Part shown: piece after piece, positions 51,214 to 60,681 of the stretch
Numbering within the stretch: position 1 is the stretch's first letter
How the letters are laid out: each line of letters starts with the position of its first letter
Origin: Desulfospira sp963664655
GTDB taxonomy: Bacteria; Desulfobacterota; Desulfobacteria; Desulfobacterales; Desulfobacteraceae
Direction of reading: 5' to 3'
NCBI GenBank assembly: GCA_963664655.2
Contig: OY761554.1
Span: forward strand, 1,178,001 to 1,242,000
Length of the DNA: 64,000 nt
Notes under the pieces: generated by a model
Told to the model about the DNA's origin: nothing
Database searches by the model: none
Seen by the model: the letters and a program-made list of their open reading frames with translations, nothing else
Made by a program: the position numbers and the translations under genes

Positions 51214-51885
51214 ATGAAAGAAAACGCCTTCAAAATTATCATTGTGGAAGACCACCCCATTTTCAGAATGGGGCTGGAGGAAATGCTCAATAATGAGCCG
51301 GACATGACCGTTTGCGGCCATGCCCGGAGCGTGGATGAGGGCATGGATCTGGTGGAATCCTTAACACCGGACCTGGCCATCGTGGACCTGTCCTTAAAAG
51401 ACAGCTCCGGCCTGGACCTGATCAAGGAAATCAAGGCCCAAAAAAAGCCCGTGGCCTGCCTGGTGCTGTCCATGCACGACGAAGCCCTTCATGCCGAACG
51501 GTGTATCATGGCCGGGGCCAGGGGATATATGATGAAGCAGGAGGCCTCTGAGTCGGTTGTCTCGGCGGTCCGGCAGATCATGAACGGCGGGATCCATGTC
51601 AGCCCCGCCATCATGGGCCACATCCTTGACCTGTTCCGGAACCGGCCCAAAGATTCCCACGAATCCCCTCTCAAGCGGATGTCGGACCGGGAACTTGAAA
51701 TTTTCAAACTCATCGGCCTTGGCATGACCTCCAAAGAAATTGCCAACCAGCTCAACGTCAGCATCAAAACCGTGGGCACCTACCGGGAGCGGATCAAGGA
51801 CAAACTCAGCCTGAAAACCGCCAATGAACTGGTTCGGTATGCCGTCATCTGGGTGGAAACCGGTGATTTTAAAGGACCTGCCTGA
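51214..51885 (+). CDS. NarL/FixJ-family response regulator
   Basis: A 223-residue regulator with receiver (E12/D13, phospho-acceptor D58 in LAIVDLSLKDS, conserved MMKQE region) and LuxR-type helix-turn-helix (MSDRELEIFKLIGLG; SKEIANQLNVSIKTVGTYRE). It is paralogous to 9662-10333, including the same length and the same GTYRERIKDKL helix, so the recognition sites may be similar. It is co-transcribed with the kinase upstream. Confidence 0.95.
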   Translation: MKENAFKIIIVEDHPIFRMGLEEMLNNEPDMTVCGHARSVDEGMDLVESLTPDLAIVDLSLKDSSGLDLIKEIKAQKKPVACLVLSMHDEALHAERCIMAGARGYMMKQEASESVVSAVRQIMNGGIHVSPAIMGHILDLFRNRPKDSHESPLKRMSDRELEIFKLIGLGMTSKEIANQLNVSIKTVGTYRERIKDKLSLKTANELVRYAVIWVETGDFKGPA

Positions 51886-51906
51886 TTGAAAGCCCCCCCC
51901 CTTACG

Positions 51907-53148
51907 TCAGCCGCCATGCCCTGCCGGCGGCTTTGCAAAACAGATAATCCCGGCGGAAAGGAAACTGGCCAGTGCGAACAACATAAATGAGCTGGTATAA
52001 CTCTGGGTGGCATCAAAAATCAGGCCGGCAATGCTGGGTCCGAAAGCTGCTCCGGGCATTGTGATAAACCAGATGGTCCCAAATAAGGTGGCAAAAGAGG
52101 GGATGCCGAAACACTCTGCCGTAAGCAGGGACATCATCATCAGAATCGATCCCATGGTCAGCCCGAAAATAAAGGTGCACAGGTAAAGGACCGCCACATG
52201 GCTGCTGAAGGCCAACGTCACTATGGCCACGCCTTGAAGGATGACACAGGCCATGGTGACCTGCCGGTTGTCCAGGCGGTCAACAAAGATGCCGAGCACC
52301 ATTCGTCCGAAAATGCTGGCCCCGGTGGTGATGCTGACCGTGGCGGCCGCCTGCTGGGTCCCCAGGTACTGGGACAGAAATGACACCTGGTGGACCAGAT
52401 AGGCGATCTGACAGCCCAGCGCCAGCATGAAGGTCAGGGCAATCGCCCAGAATGCAACGGTTTTTGCTGCCTGGCGGCGGGTCCACTTTTCCAGCTGGAC
52501 TTCAGATTCGGAAAGGGCTCCGGCAGATGACTCATCCGGGGTGTCGCCGTCCGGGAACTGTCCGATATCCGATGGCCGCTGCTTGATGAATATGAGGGTG
52601 ACCGGGACGATGACCAGGATATTGATCAACGACAGGATACCAAGGGCTTTATTCAGCCCAAAGCTCAGAATAAAAAAACTGGCGAGCGGAACCATCACCA
52701 TTCCGCCGATGCTAAGTCCATTGCCGACAATACTCATTGCCAGCCCCCTTTTTCGGACAAACCAGTTTGTAATCAGTGTGTTGACAGGGACCAGGGCTGT
52801 GGCACAGAATCCTATGGCCAATATAAAATAAACAGCAAACAACTGGGGCAGGGTTTGAACCTTTGTCAACGCAATGAGCCCGGCGCTGAAAAACAATGAT
52901 CCGAGGACCAGAAATCGCTTGGGGCCGTATTTGTCCACCCATTGCCCCATAAACAGCGCGGCAAGGCCATTGGTGAAGAAAAACAAGGTGATGGCAGCCG
53001 ATACCGTTCCCTTGGACCAGGCATGCTGCGCACAAAGGGGATCTAAAATGACACTGTGGCCGTAAAAGCCGATTCCATTGGCAACCAATAAAATAGCGGT
53101 TCCGGCAAAGACGATCCACCACCCGTAAAAGTGTTTCATTTTATTCAT
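51907..53148 (-). CDS. Major facilitator superfamily transporter (OFA/monocarboxylate-like)
   Basis: About 413 residues from ATG 53148 (MNKMKHFYGWWIVFAGTAIL); a GTG at 53184 would add 12 residues. Twelve membrane helices are expected. The MFS loop signature reads GQWVDKYGPKRFLVLG between helices 2 and 3, and the N-terminal GWW is typical of the oxalate-formate/monocarboxylate-type carriers. It is convergent with the response regulator and 120 bp downstream of the Lrp-type regulator on the same strand. It may import or export an organic acid or phenolic compound used by the enzymes encoded next door. Confidence 0.87.
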   Translation of the reverse strand: MNKMKHFYGWWIVFAGTAILLVANGIGFYGHSVILDPLCAQHAWSKGTVSAAITLFFFTNGLAALFMGQWVDKYGPKRFLVLGSLFFSAGLIALTKVQTLPQLFAVYFILAIGFCATALVPVNTLITNWFVRKRGLAMSIVGNGLSIGGMVMVPLASFFILSFGLNKALGILSLINILVIVPVTLIFIKQRPSDIGQFPDGDTPDESSAGALSESEVQLEKWTRRQAAKTVAFWAIALTFMLALGCQIAYLVHQVSFLSQYLGTQQAAATVSITTGASIFGRMVLGIFVDRLDNRQVTMACVILQGVAIVTLAFSSHVAVLYLCTFIFGLTMGSILMMMSLLTAECFGIPSFATLFGTIWFITMPGAAFGPSIAGLIFDATQSYTSSFMLFALASFLSAGIICFAKPPAGHGG

Positions 53149-53309
53149 ATCAATAAAGGCTTTGACGGTTTGAATTACCAGCACAGTAACTCATTTTAAA
53201 CATAAGGACAATCCATTAATTTCTCCCATCCAAAGCCAAAAAACATATAACGCTGCTGGGTATTATGAAGATCTCACCGGGATTATTTTCAACGGCCAGC
53301 GTAAACGGT

Positions 53310-54266
53310 TCATATCTTGGCTGGTGAAAGGGAAGTTCCTGTCTTTTCAGGTTCACCCCCTTTCATCGACCAATAATAGGTCTTTTGAACCATTGCCCTT
53401 ATAATTGTCTCGCTGTCAATGAGCCCTTTCAAAGGCGAAATTTGTTCTGTAATAAACTCATAAAGGGTTTCGGTATTTTTTGAATGAATGCAAACAACCG
53501 CGCCGGATCTGTAGTTCAGGGTCATAATAAAATGGACTTCAGGGAGCGGATAGAGGCTGTTGCAGATATTATTCAATTCCAGGGGTTCTGCATCCAGCAT
53601 GATATAGGCACTTGAAGATACGTCCGATCTGGAGGGAGTCGGCACCGCGATGATTTTGATGATTTCACTTTTGCACAGAGCGTTTATCCGCTTGTACAGC
53701 GTGGTGACATGTACCCCCATTTTTTCGGCCAGCTTAACGGTGTTTGCACGGCCGTTTTTTGCCAGTTCCCAGATCAGAATCCAGTCTGTGTCTGTCAGCT
53801 TTGAGTGGCCATTGGAAAAAGGTTCTTTCTGAAAAAATTGATCATAGCGCTTTAAAACATCCCTGACGATATAAAACTCAACTTTCTTGATGCCGGCAAT
53901 CGCATAGAGTTCTTCATGTATAAACTGATGTAACAACTCCCAGCTCGGAAAATATACGCTGATCATAATATCGAAGCGGCCGAAAACCGTCTGGACCAGG
54001 TTAACAAAAAAATGCCCGCTCAACTGCTCGCAGATATCTTTGATTTTGGAGCGATCAACCTTGATGGCGATGACCGCATTGGCAAAAAGCCCCAATTTAT
54101 AAGGATTTGGCTGAGCCCTGACCGTTATGATTTTGGATTTCATGAGACGGCCGATCCTTACGGCGACCGTCTTTGGCGTGATGTTCAGCCTGGCCGCAAG
54201 ATCAGCATAGCTGGCGCTGCCATCCGCCTGGAGTTCCGCTATCAATCTAAGGTCGGTCTTATTCAT
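53310..54266 (-). CDS. Lrp/AsnC-family regulator with two tandem modules
   Basis: A 318-residue protein with two Lrp-like halves. The first has a helix-turn-helix (SYADLAARLNITPKTVAVRI) and a RAM-like domain. The second has another helix-turn-helix (NTVKLAEKMGVHVTTLYKRI) and a weaker ligand-domain repeat (about 225-300). Usual Lrp proteins have one module of about 150 residues. The start at ATG 54266 (MNKTDLRLIAELQ) is preferred over 54290 because family members begin there. It is divergent from the transhydroxylase genes and upstream of the MFS gene, so it likely regulates one or both. Confidence 0.85.
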   Translation of the reverse strand: MNKTDLRLIAELQADGSASYADLAARLNITPKTVAVRIGRLMKSKIITVRAQPNPYKLGLFANAVIAIKVDRSKIKDICEQLSGHFFVNLVQTVFGRFDIMISVYFPSWELLHQFIHEELYAIAGIKKVEFYIVRDVLKRYDQFFQKEPFSNGHSKLTDTDWILIWELAKNGRANTVKLAEKMGVHVTTLYKRINALCKSEIIKIIAVPTPSRSDVSSSAYIMLDAEPLELNNICNSLYPLPEVHFIMTLNYRSGAVVCIHSKNTETLYEFITEQISPLKGLIDSETIIRAMVQKTYYWSMKGGEPEKTGTSLSPAKI

Positions 54267-54567
54267 TTTCAATGATATCCTTCGAATCAACCATATGTTT
54301 AAATAAATCCCATAGAGGGGGGCTTTTGGATTCGCAGATTACTCATAGACGCCCGGGTTGTCAATTTTTTAAATTGATTTCTAAAAAAGGTGTATTATTG
54401 AAATATAAATTTCTTGTTTTTATATTTATATAATATTTTTTTCTAAAAAATGAAATTTTTATTGACAACATTTTGTCATTAATTATATATAATTTTAAAA
54501 AATTAACTGAACAAAAAAAAGTAGTAGCTATTCAGCTAATGCTGAAAACTAAGCAAAACCGGAGTCC

Positions 54568-54675
54568 GTAACTGTTCATCAGTGCTTCATATTTGTTTAG
54601 TCAGGACTTCGTAGCATACTTTTGCTATGTGAGAAGGCCTGAATGGGCGAAGATGGGGCACTGCTGAACAGTTAC
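54568..54675. repeat. 108-bp long-hairpin repeat upstream of the transhydroxylase
   Basis: Ends GTAACTGTTCATCAGTGC (54568-54585) and GCACTGCTGAACAGTTAC (54658-54675) pair at 17 of 18 positions. Inner arms (tcaggacttc/gagaaggcctga; gtagcata/tgctatg) extend the fold, so most of the element can form one hairpin. No gene is inside. Confidence 0.7.
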
Positions 54676-54725
54676 AGAATGTAAGGCCCCTGGTTAATGG
54701 AACCAATGGAAACCATATCGTTATG

Positions 54726-54800
54726 TTAACCAGGCAATTTGTGGTTGCTGGCCACGATTTTTTTTAGGTCTCTGCTGATTTTGAAAAATTGCCTGGTTAA
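54726..54800 (+). promoter_or_regulatory. 15-bp perfect inverted repeat in the transhydroxylase leader
   Basis: TTAACCAGGCAATTT (54726-54740) and AAATTGCCTGGTTAA (54786-54800) pair perfectly around a 45-nt region that has its own small GTGG/CCAC hairpin. It lies 55 bp before the start of the large-subunit gene. It could be an operator, an RNA control structure or a further repeat; no riboswitch class was recognised. The 250 bp before it (54300-54550) is very AT-rich and probably contains the divergent promoters. Confidence 0.5.
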
Positions 54801-54855
54801 TTAAACGCCTGCTTTCATGAAAATGAGTTTCACCCTAACGTAAGGATAAACAGAC

Positions 54856-57357
54856 ATGGCGGAAAAAGTATTGACCAATTGCACTGTGGGCGGTCCGGTG
54901 CATGTTCATGTGGATGGCGGAAAAATCACCCGGATCAGGCCGCTGCAGCTCGACGACAGCGATCCCAAAGACTGGACCATTCAGGCCCGGGGCCAGAGTT
55001 TCACCCCCTTAAGAAAGGTGACCTTGGGCCAGGTGGTCATGACCGAGAAAGACCGGACCTATTCCCACGACAGGATAAAATACCCAATGGTTCGTGAGGA
55101 TTTTGATCCCAATGGCGAGAGAAACCCCCAGAACCGGGGCAAATCCGGCTACCGCCGGGTCAGCTGGAACGAGGCATTGGATATGGTGTCCTCTGAAATC
55201 AAGCGGGTCCAGAGCACCTACGGCAAAGAGGCGGTCACGGCGATTCCCTCTTCCCACCACAACTGGGGGCTTGTCGGATACAAGATGAGCGCGTTCAGGC
55301 GGTTTTTCAGTTTTCTTGGCTATACCCAGATCTTTGACAACCCCGACTCCTGGGAAGGGTTTCACTGGGGGGCCACCCATGTTTACGGCTACTGGTGGCG
55401 CTTAGGTGCCCCGGAGCATTATGACATGCTTGAGGATGCCTTAAAGCATACGGAAATGATCGTCCACTGGTCCAGCGACCCGGATACCACACGGGGATGC
55501 TATGCCGGACAGGAATCGGCCATCTGGCGGGTATGGATGAAAAAGCTGGGCATCAAGATGGTCTACATTGATCCGTTCTGTAACTGGACTGCCCAGAAAG
55601 ATGCCTATAAATGGCTGGCCCCCCGTCCCGGGACAGAAACGGCCCTGGCCGAAGCCATTGCCCATGTCTGGATCACCGAGGACCTGTACGACAAAGATTT
55701 TATCGGGAAAAAGGCCCATGGATTTGACGAATTTAAGGATTATATCCTGGGAAAAAGCGACAAAAAGCCCAAAGATCCGAAATATGCCGAAGAATTAACC
55801 GAACTGGACCAGGCGACCATTAAGGCCCTGGCCCGGGAATGGGCCGGCCACAAGACCATGCTGTCCTGCGGGGCCCGGGGCGGCTGGGGCGGTTCCATGC
55901 GCTCAGCCTTTGGCCATGAACTGTCCCGGTATATGATCCTGCTGTCTGCCATGCAGGGCATGGGCAAGCCGGGCACCAATTTCTGGCCTGCGGTCATGGG
56001 CGCCCCCATCAACACCGACGTTATCTTCCCGGGCTATGCCGACAAAGACGGCAACATCGCCAGTCCCGCCATTGCCAAGATTGCCCCGGTCAATCCGGTG
56101 AAACAAAAATTATACCGGATTCTGCTGCCCAAGGCCATTACCCGGGCCCCGGTGAGCTGGATGGGAGACGGATTCTGCGGCGAGACCTTAGAGCAGCAGT
56201 TCAACCGGTACCACTACCCCATGGCCGGCCATTCAGAGGTCAAGCTCTTTTACCGGTACGGCGGCTCTTTTATCGGCACCATGACCGAAACCAATAAATA
56301 CGTTGACATGTACCAGAGCCCCAACCTGGAATGTGTGGTCAGCCAGGATATCTGGGAAACCCCGGAAACCCGGTTTGCCGACATCATTTTGCCGGCCTGC
56401 ACCAATTTAGAACGGGACGACATTGGGGAAGCATCCAGCTCCGGCGGGTATTCCGCCCATGGGGTCAACTCCTGCAACCGCCGGCTGGTGGTGCTGCAAA
56501 AAAAGTGTATTGAACCCCTGCATGAATCCAAATCCGACTACCAGATCTTTCTGGAACTGGCCGGGCGCTTAGGGTTTGGCGATGATTTCTCAGAAGGGCT
56601 GGATGAAAAAGGATGGGTCAGACGGTTTTTTGATTATTCCGACCTTCCCCACTATATCACCTGGGAGGATTTTGAGAAAAAAGGGTACACCATGATCCCG
56701 CTGTCCAAAGACCATAAGCCCACGCCGGCGTACCGGTGGTTTTATGAGGACCGGGTCTGTGACACCCCGGATTCTTCGCCCAAAAAGACCAAAACCTTAA
56801 ACACCTATACCGGAAAAATTGAATTTGTGTCGGAAAGCCTTAAGCATTTTGAGCCGGATGATACCGAGCGCAGCCCCCTGCCCGGCTACAAGGACAGCTG
56901 GGAAGGCCATAAATCGGCGCTGTACCAAAAGTACCCCTTTCATCTGATCAGCCCCCACCCGCGCCACGGGTTTCATACCCACTATGACGCCCATGCCAAG
57001 TGGCTGTGGGAAATCCCCGAACATCGCATCATCAAAGACGGCCATCCGTATATTGTTGTCCGCATTCATCCGGATAACGCAAGGGACAAAGGCATACAGA
57101 CAGGGGATATGGTCAAAATGTTCAATGACCGGGGAGAGGTCTTAGGCATTGCCCAGCTGACCGAACGGGTCCGGTTCAATGTCATCCACTGCTTTACCTC
57201 ATCGGGAATTTACAGCCCGGTTGAACCGGGAAAACCGAGCATGGATAAGGGCGGCTGCGTGAACCTGCTGACATCGTCCCGGTTTATGTCCAAAAACGTG
57301 GCCGGAATGGCCCAGAATTCAACACTGATTGATATCGTGAAATGGGAGGACAAATAA
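54856..57357 (+). CDS. athL: Pyrogallol-phloroglucinol transhydroxylase, large (molybdopterin) subunit
   Basis: An 833-residue DMSO-reductase-family molybdoenzyme without the usual N-terminal Fe-S cysteines, as in the Pelobacter acidigallici transhydroxylase alpha subunit. Residues I recall as its active site are present at a constant offset of 10: His134 (144), Tyr142 (152), Asp164-Ser165-Trp166 (174-176; Ser ligates Mo), Trp344 (354) and Tyr394 (404). This makes the assignment strong. The enzyme transfers a hydroxyl group from 1,2,3,5-tetrahydroxybenzene to pyrogallol to form phloroglucinol. No Tat signal is seen, so it is cytoplasmic. The small subunit follows 1 bp after the stop. Confidence 0.88.
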   Translation: MAEKVLTNCTVGGPVHVHVDGGKITRIRPLQLDDSDPKDWTIQARGQSFTPLRKVTLGQVVMTEKDRTYSHDRIKYPMVREDFDPNGERNPQNRGKSGYRRVSWNEALDMVSSEIKRVQSTYGKEAVTAIPSSHHNWGLVGYKMSAFRRFFSFLGYTQIFDNPDSWEGFHWGATHVYGYWWRLGAPEHYDMLEDALKHTEMIVHWSSDPDTTRGCYAGQESAIWRVWMKKLGIKMVYIDPFCNWTAQKDAYKWLAPRPGTETALAEAIAHVWITEDLYDKDFIGKKAHGFDEFKDYILGKSDKKPKDPKYAEELTELDQATIKALAREWAGHKTMLSCGARGGWGGSMRSAFGHELSRYMILLSAMQGMGKPGTNFWPAVMGAPINTDVIFPGYADKDGNIASPAIAKIAPVNPVKQKLYRILLPKAITRAPVSWMGDGFCGETLEQQFNRYHYPMAGHSEVKLFYRYGGSFIGTMTETNKYVDMYQSPNLECVVSQDIWETPETRFADIILPACTNLERDDIGEASSSGGYSAHGVNSCNRRLVVLQKKCIEPLHESKSDYQIFLELAGRLGFGDDFSEGLDEKGWVRRFFDYSDLPHYITWEDFEKKGYTMIPLSKDHKPTPAYRWFYEDRVCDTPDSSPKKTKTLNTYTGKIEFVSESLKHFEPDDTERSPLPGYKDSWEGHKSALYQKYPFHLISPHPRHGFHTHYDAHAKWLWEIPEHRIIKDGHPYIVVRIHPDNARDKGIQTGDMVKMFNDRGEVLGIAQLTERVRFNVIHCFTSSGIYSPVEPGKPSMDKGGCVNLLTSSRFMSKNVAGMAQNSTLIDIVKWEDK

Positions 57358-57358
57358 C

Positions 57359-58192
57359 ATGGCCAAATATGCAATGGTAATTGATATCGACCTGTGTACC
57401 AGCTGCTATGCCTGTTTTCTTGCCTGTAAGGATGAGCACTGCAACCAGGCGCATCTGCCGGTCACCGCCGCCCAGCCCCACATGGGCCACCGCTGGATGG
57501 ACATAAAGGATGTGGAGCGGGGCAAATCCGCACGGGTTAAGGTGGCCACCTTTCCCATCCCCTGCATGCACTGCCAGGATGCCCCCTGTGAAAAGGCGGC
57601 CACAGACCATGCCGTGGTCCGCCGGGATGACGGGATCGTACTGATCGACCCCTTAAAAGCCAAAGGCCAGAAGCAGCTGGTGGACGCCTGTCCCTATAAC
57701 GCCATCTACTGGAACGAAGAAGAAAACCTGCCCCAGAAATGCACCCTGTGCGCCCATTGGCTGGACCAGGGGTATAAGGAACCGCGCTGTGTGGAGGTCT
57801 GCCCCACCCAGGCCTTAACCTTTGGCGACCTGGACGACCCGGACAGCGAGGTGAGAAAAAAGATGGGGCAGGGGGCTGTGGTTTTGGAACCCGGGGACAA
57901 GGGCCTGAACCCGCTGGTGACCTATCTCAATGTGCCGGGGATGCTGGTTGCCGGTACGGTTTTTTGTCCCGATGTCCAGGAGGTGGCCAGGGATGCCCGG
58001 GTGACCTTATCCGGCAACGGCACCGCCCAGTCCGTCAAAGCCAACGGGTTTGGCGATTTTGAATTTGAAAACCTGCCCAGGGGCAGAGAATATTCGTTAA
58101 AAATAGAACTGCCGGGGTATCAGCCCTGGGAAACCACGTTAACGACAAATGAGCATTGGGTTGAAGGCCGGATCCAGTTGGCCAGACAGTAA
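57359..58192 (+). CDS. bthL: Pyrogallol-phloroglucinol transhydroxylase, small (Fe-S) subunit
   Basis: A 277-residue ferredoxin-type subunit. Twelve cysteines suited to three [4Fe-4S] clusters are C13, C16, C19, C23, C69, C72, C77, C111, C128, C131, C144 and C148. After about residue 195 a beta-rich transthyretin/carboxypeptidase-regulatory-like domain follows (VTLSGNGTAQSVKANGFGDF), as in the Pelobacter small subunit (about 274 residues). This extra domain separates it from ordinary DMSO-reductase beta subunits. It is translationally tied to the large subunit. Confidence 0.88.
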   Translation: MAKYAMVIDIDLCTSCYACFLACKDEHCNQAHLPVTAAQPHMGHRWMDIKDVERGKSARVKVATFPIPCMHCQDAPCEKAATDHAVVRRDDGIVLIDPLKAKGQKQLVDACPYNAIYWNEEENLPQKCTLCAHWLDQGYKEPRCVEVCPTQALTFGDLDDPDSEVRKKMGQGAVVLEPGDKGLNPLVTYLNVPGMLVAGTVFCPDVQEVARDARVTLSGNGTAQSVKANGFGDFEFENLPRGREYSLKIELPGYQPWETTLTTNEHWVEGRIQLARQ

Positions 58193-58225
58193 ACAATGAA
58201 TTAAAAAGCCCTTTTCACAGGGTTT

Positions 58226-58281
58226 CCCGGGTCCGGGCACACCACTTTATCTCCCCGACAGCGGTTTAAACCGGACCCGGG
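58226..58281. terminator. Inverted repeat after the transhydroxylase genes, in a 390-bp gap
   Basis: An 11-bp perfect stem CCCGGGTCCGG (58226-58236)/CCGGACCCGGG (58271-58281) with a 34-nt loop, followed by gtttctctg. It is a probable terminator or transcript-stabilising structure. A second small hairpin GTAGGC-aatcc-GCCTAC lies at 58327-58343. The rest of the gap up to 58582 shows no gene. Confidence 0.5.
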
Positions 58282-58582
58282 TTTCTCTGCCCTCAATACC
58301 CTTCCCCAGCCACCGTCAAAAAAGATGTAGGCAATCCGCCTACAAAAATTTGGGAAAAACCCATACTCCGGGTTCAGCCGCCCACCGATTTTTTTCCTTC
58401 CAAAGACTAGGTATATATGCCCAAGGTTAACCATTCTTACCTTTTTACCGAACCGTTGCGGGCAGTGGGATTGAAAGGCCCTACATGGCCCATAACAAAA
58501 ACTGGACGTGATGAGCAACGTTGGACAGGCTTTTTCATCCTTTATCCTTCATCCCTCATCCTTCCCCCAAAAAGGAGGTCCC

Positions 58583-60229
58583 ATGACAACCAAACTCATC
58601 CCTGCCGTTGACACGGCCTATGCCTACCCCCTTCTTATTAAAAACCTGCTAACCACGCCCCTGATCTATTCCCCGGATCAGGAAATCATCTACCGGGATG
58701 TCCACCGGTACACGTATCAGACCTTTGGCCGGCGGGTGAAACAGCTGGCGGCCATGCTCACGGCCCAGGGGGTAAAGCCCGGGGATACCGTGGCGGTCAT
58801 GGACTGGGACTCCCACCGGTATCTGGAATGCTTTTTTGCCGTGCCCATGATGGGCGCGGTGCTGCACACCATTAACATCCGGCTGACCTCCGAACAGCTC
58901 ATTTACACCATCAACCATGCCGAAGACGACGTGATCCTGGTCAATGAAGAGTTTGTTCCCCTGCTGGCATCGGTTAAAGACCGGTTTGAAACGGTCAAAA
59001 AGGTCATCCTGCTCTCAGACAAGGGAAACTCCCCCGGATCTGAACTCAAATTTGACGGGGAATATGAAAACCTGGTCAATGCGGCCCCGGCGGAATATGA
59101 TTTTCCGGATTTTGACGAAAACACCATGGCCACCACCTTTTACACCACCGGCACCACCGGCCTGCCCAAAGGGGTATTTTTCAGCCACCGCCAGATTGTG
59201 CTGCACACCTTCGGGGTCATGGCAGGCCTGACCGCCTATAAATCCCAGGCCAACATCACCTCAGCCGACGTCTACATGCCCATGACCCCCATGTTCCATG
59301 TCCATGCCTGGGGCATGCCTTACCTGATGACCCTCTTGGGGGCCAAGCAGGTCTATCCGGGCCGGTATGAACCGGAAATGCTGCTCAAGCTCATCGTGGG
59401 CGAAAAAGTCACCTATTCCCACTGCGTCCCCACCATCCTGAACATGCTGGTGACAAGCCCGGCCATTAAAAAAGTGGATATATCCGGCTGGAAGGTGATC
59501 ATCGGCGGGTCATCCCTGTCAAAGGGGCTCTGTCTGGAGGCTTTGAAACACGGCATTAACCTTTATACCGGATACGGCATGTCTGAAACCTGCCCGGTGC
59601 TTTCCCTGGCCCTGATCAAACCCCATATGATGGACTGGGACGAAGACCGGCAGGCGGAAATCCGGTGCAAAACCGGCCTTCCCATCCCCAATGTGATTCT
59701 GGAAATCATTGACGTTCAGGGAAATCCCCTTCCCCATGACGGCAAGACCCCGGGCGAAGTGGTGGCCCGGGCCCCCTGGCTGACCCAGGGGTATGTCAAA
59801 TCCGAGGAAAAGGGGCGGGAGCTGTGGGAAAACGGCTGGCTTCACACCGGTGATATCGGGGTGATTGACCCGGACGGATACCTTAAAATCACGGACCGCC
59901 TAAAAGACGTTATCAAAACCGGGGGCGAGTGGATTTCATCCCTGGACGTGGAAGACATCATCAGCCAGCACCACGCCGTCAACGAGGTAGCCGTGGTCGG
60001 GGTCCCCGATGAAAAGTGGGGGGAACGCCCCCTGGCCATGATTATCCTTAGAGAGGAGTATCAGGATGATGTTACCGAAGATGAAATCATTGATTTCTGC
60101 ATGAAGTTTGTGGAGGACGGCCGGATTCCCAAATACGGCATCCCCTCAAAGATTGTCTTTACCAGCGCCATCCCCAAGACATCCGTTGGCAAAATCAGCA
60201 AAAAAGACATCCGGGCTGAATATCAATAG
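58583..60229 (+). CDS. Acyl-CoA synthetase (AMP-forming, medium/long-chain type)
   Basis: A 548-residue ANL-superfamily ligase from ATG 58583, which has a strong AAAAAGGAGG box. It has the P-loop-like YTTGTTGLPKGV, the adenylate motif YGMSETCPVL and the C-terminal hinge/lysine region DRLKDVIKTGGEWIS, with SVGKISKKDIR at the end. It activates a carboxylic acid to its CoA thioester using ATP. It is downstream of the transhydroxylase, so it may activate a ring-cleavage product, but its sequence is closest in pattern to fatty-acid ligases. A separate promoter is likely. Confidence 0.9.
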   Translation: MTTKLIPAVDTAYAYPLLIKNLLTTPLIYSPDQEIIYRDVHRYTYQTFGRRVKQLAAMLTAQGVKPGDTVAVMDWDSHRYLECFFAVPMMGAVLHTINIRLTSEQLIYTINHAEDDVILVNEEFVPLLASVKDRFETVKKVILLSDKGNSPGSELKFDGEYENLVNAAPAEYDFPDFDENTMATTFYTTGTTGLPKGVFFSHRQIVLHTFGVMAGLTAYKSQANITSADVYMPMTPMFHVHAWGMPYLMTLLGAKQVYPGRYEPEMLLKLIVGEKVTYSHCVPTILNMLVTSPAIKKVDISGWKVIIGGSSLSKGLCLEALKHGINLYTGYGMSETCPVLSLALIKPHMMDWDEDRQAEIRCKTGLPIPNVILEIIDVQGNPLPHDGKTPGEVVARAPWLTQGYVKSEEKGRELWENGWLHTGDIGVIDPDGYLKITDRLKDVIKTGGEWISSLDVEDIISQHHAVNEVAVVGVPDEKWGERPLAMIILREEYQDDVTEDEIIDFCMKFVEDGRIPKYGIPSKIVFTSAIPKTSVGKISKKDIRAEYQ

Positions 60230-60303
60230 CCGTCAGGTAATTGGGCTGAAGGTGATCGGGATCTCTGTCTCCCGACTGCCTTCCGCCCGTTTTCCTTAAT
60301 TTT

Positions 60304-60681
60304 TCACGGCCGGAACGATTTTGTTTGAAGATCTTTTAACACTCTATAATGGTTGTTGTTTCCTGTCAGAATCGGGGTGGCATAAGCGATTGCCGTGGCG
60401 CCAATGAGGGCATCGGCAAGCTGCATTGAATGGCTCAAAAAATACTGCTCAACGTAAAACATGGCCTTGGTGGAGATTTCTTCGGAAATATATAATATTT
60501 TTGTACGCCATATATTTAGCGCTTTGCGCAATTGGTCCAGTTCCTTTTTGCTCCTCATTCCCTGGACCAGTTCCATATAGGTAATAACGGAAATTTGGAA
60601 ACTGCCCGCATTTTCAATTGCGTGACAGGCTTTTTCATTTCCCCGCAAATACCAGATAAGCACATCTGTATCCACCAGCAT
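60304..60681 (-). CDS. vapC: PIN-domain toxin (VapC-like)
   Basis: A 125-residue PIN-domain ribonuclease toxin. Acidic metal-site residues are visible: Asp4/Asp6 in VDTDVLIWYLRG, Glu37 in YMELVQG and Asp90 in LADALIGATA. It starts right after the stop of the antitoxin gene. Such toxins cleave tRNA, rRNA or mRNA when released from the antitoxin. The coding frame is complete, so the pair may be active. Confidence 0.9.
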   Translation of the reverse strand: MLVDTDVLIWYLRGNEKACHAIENAGSFQISVITYMELVQGMRSKKELDQLRKALNIWRTKILYISEEISTKAMFYVEQYFLSHSMQLADALIGATAIAYATPILTGNNNHYRVLKDLQTKSFRP

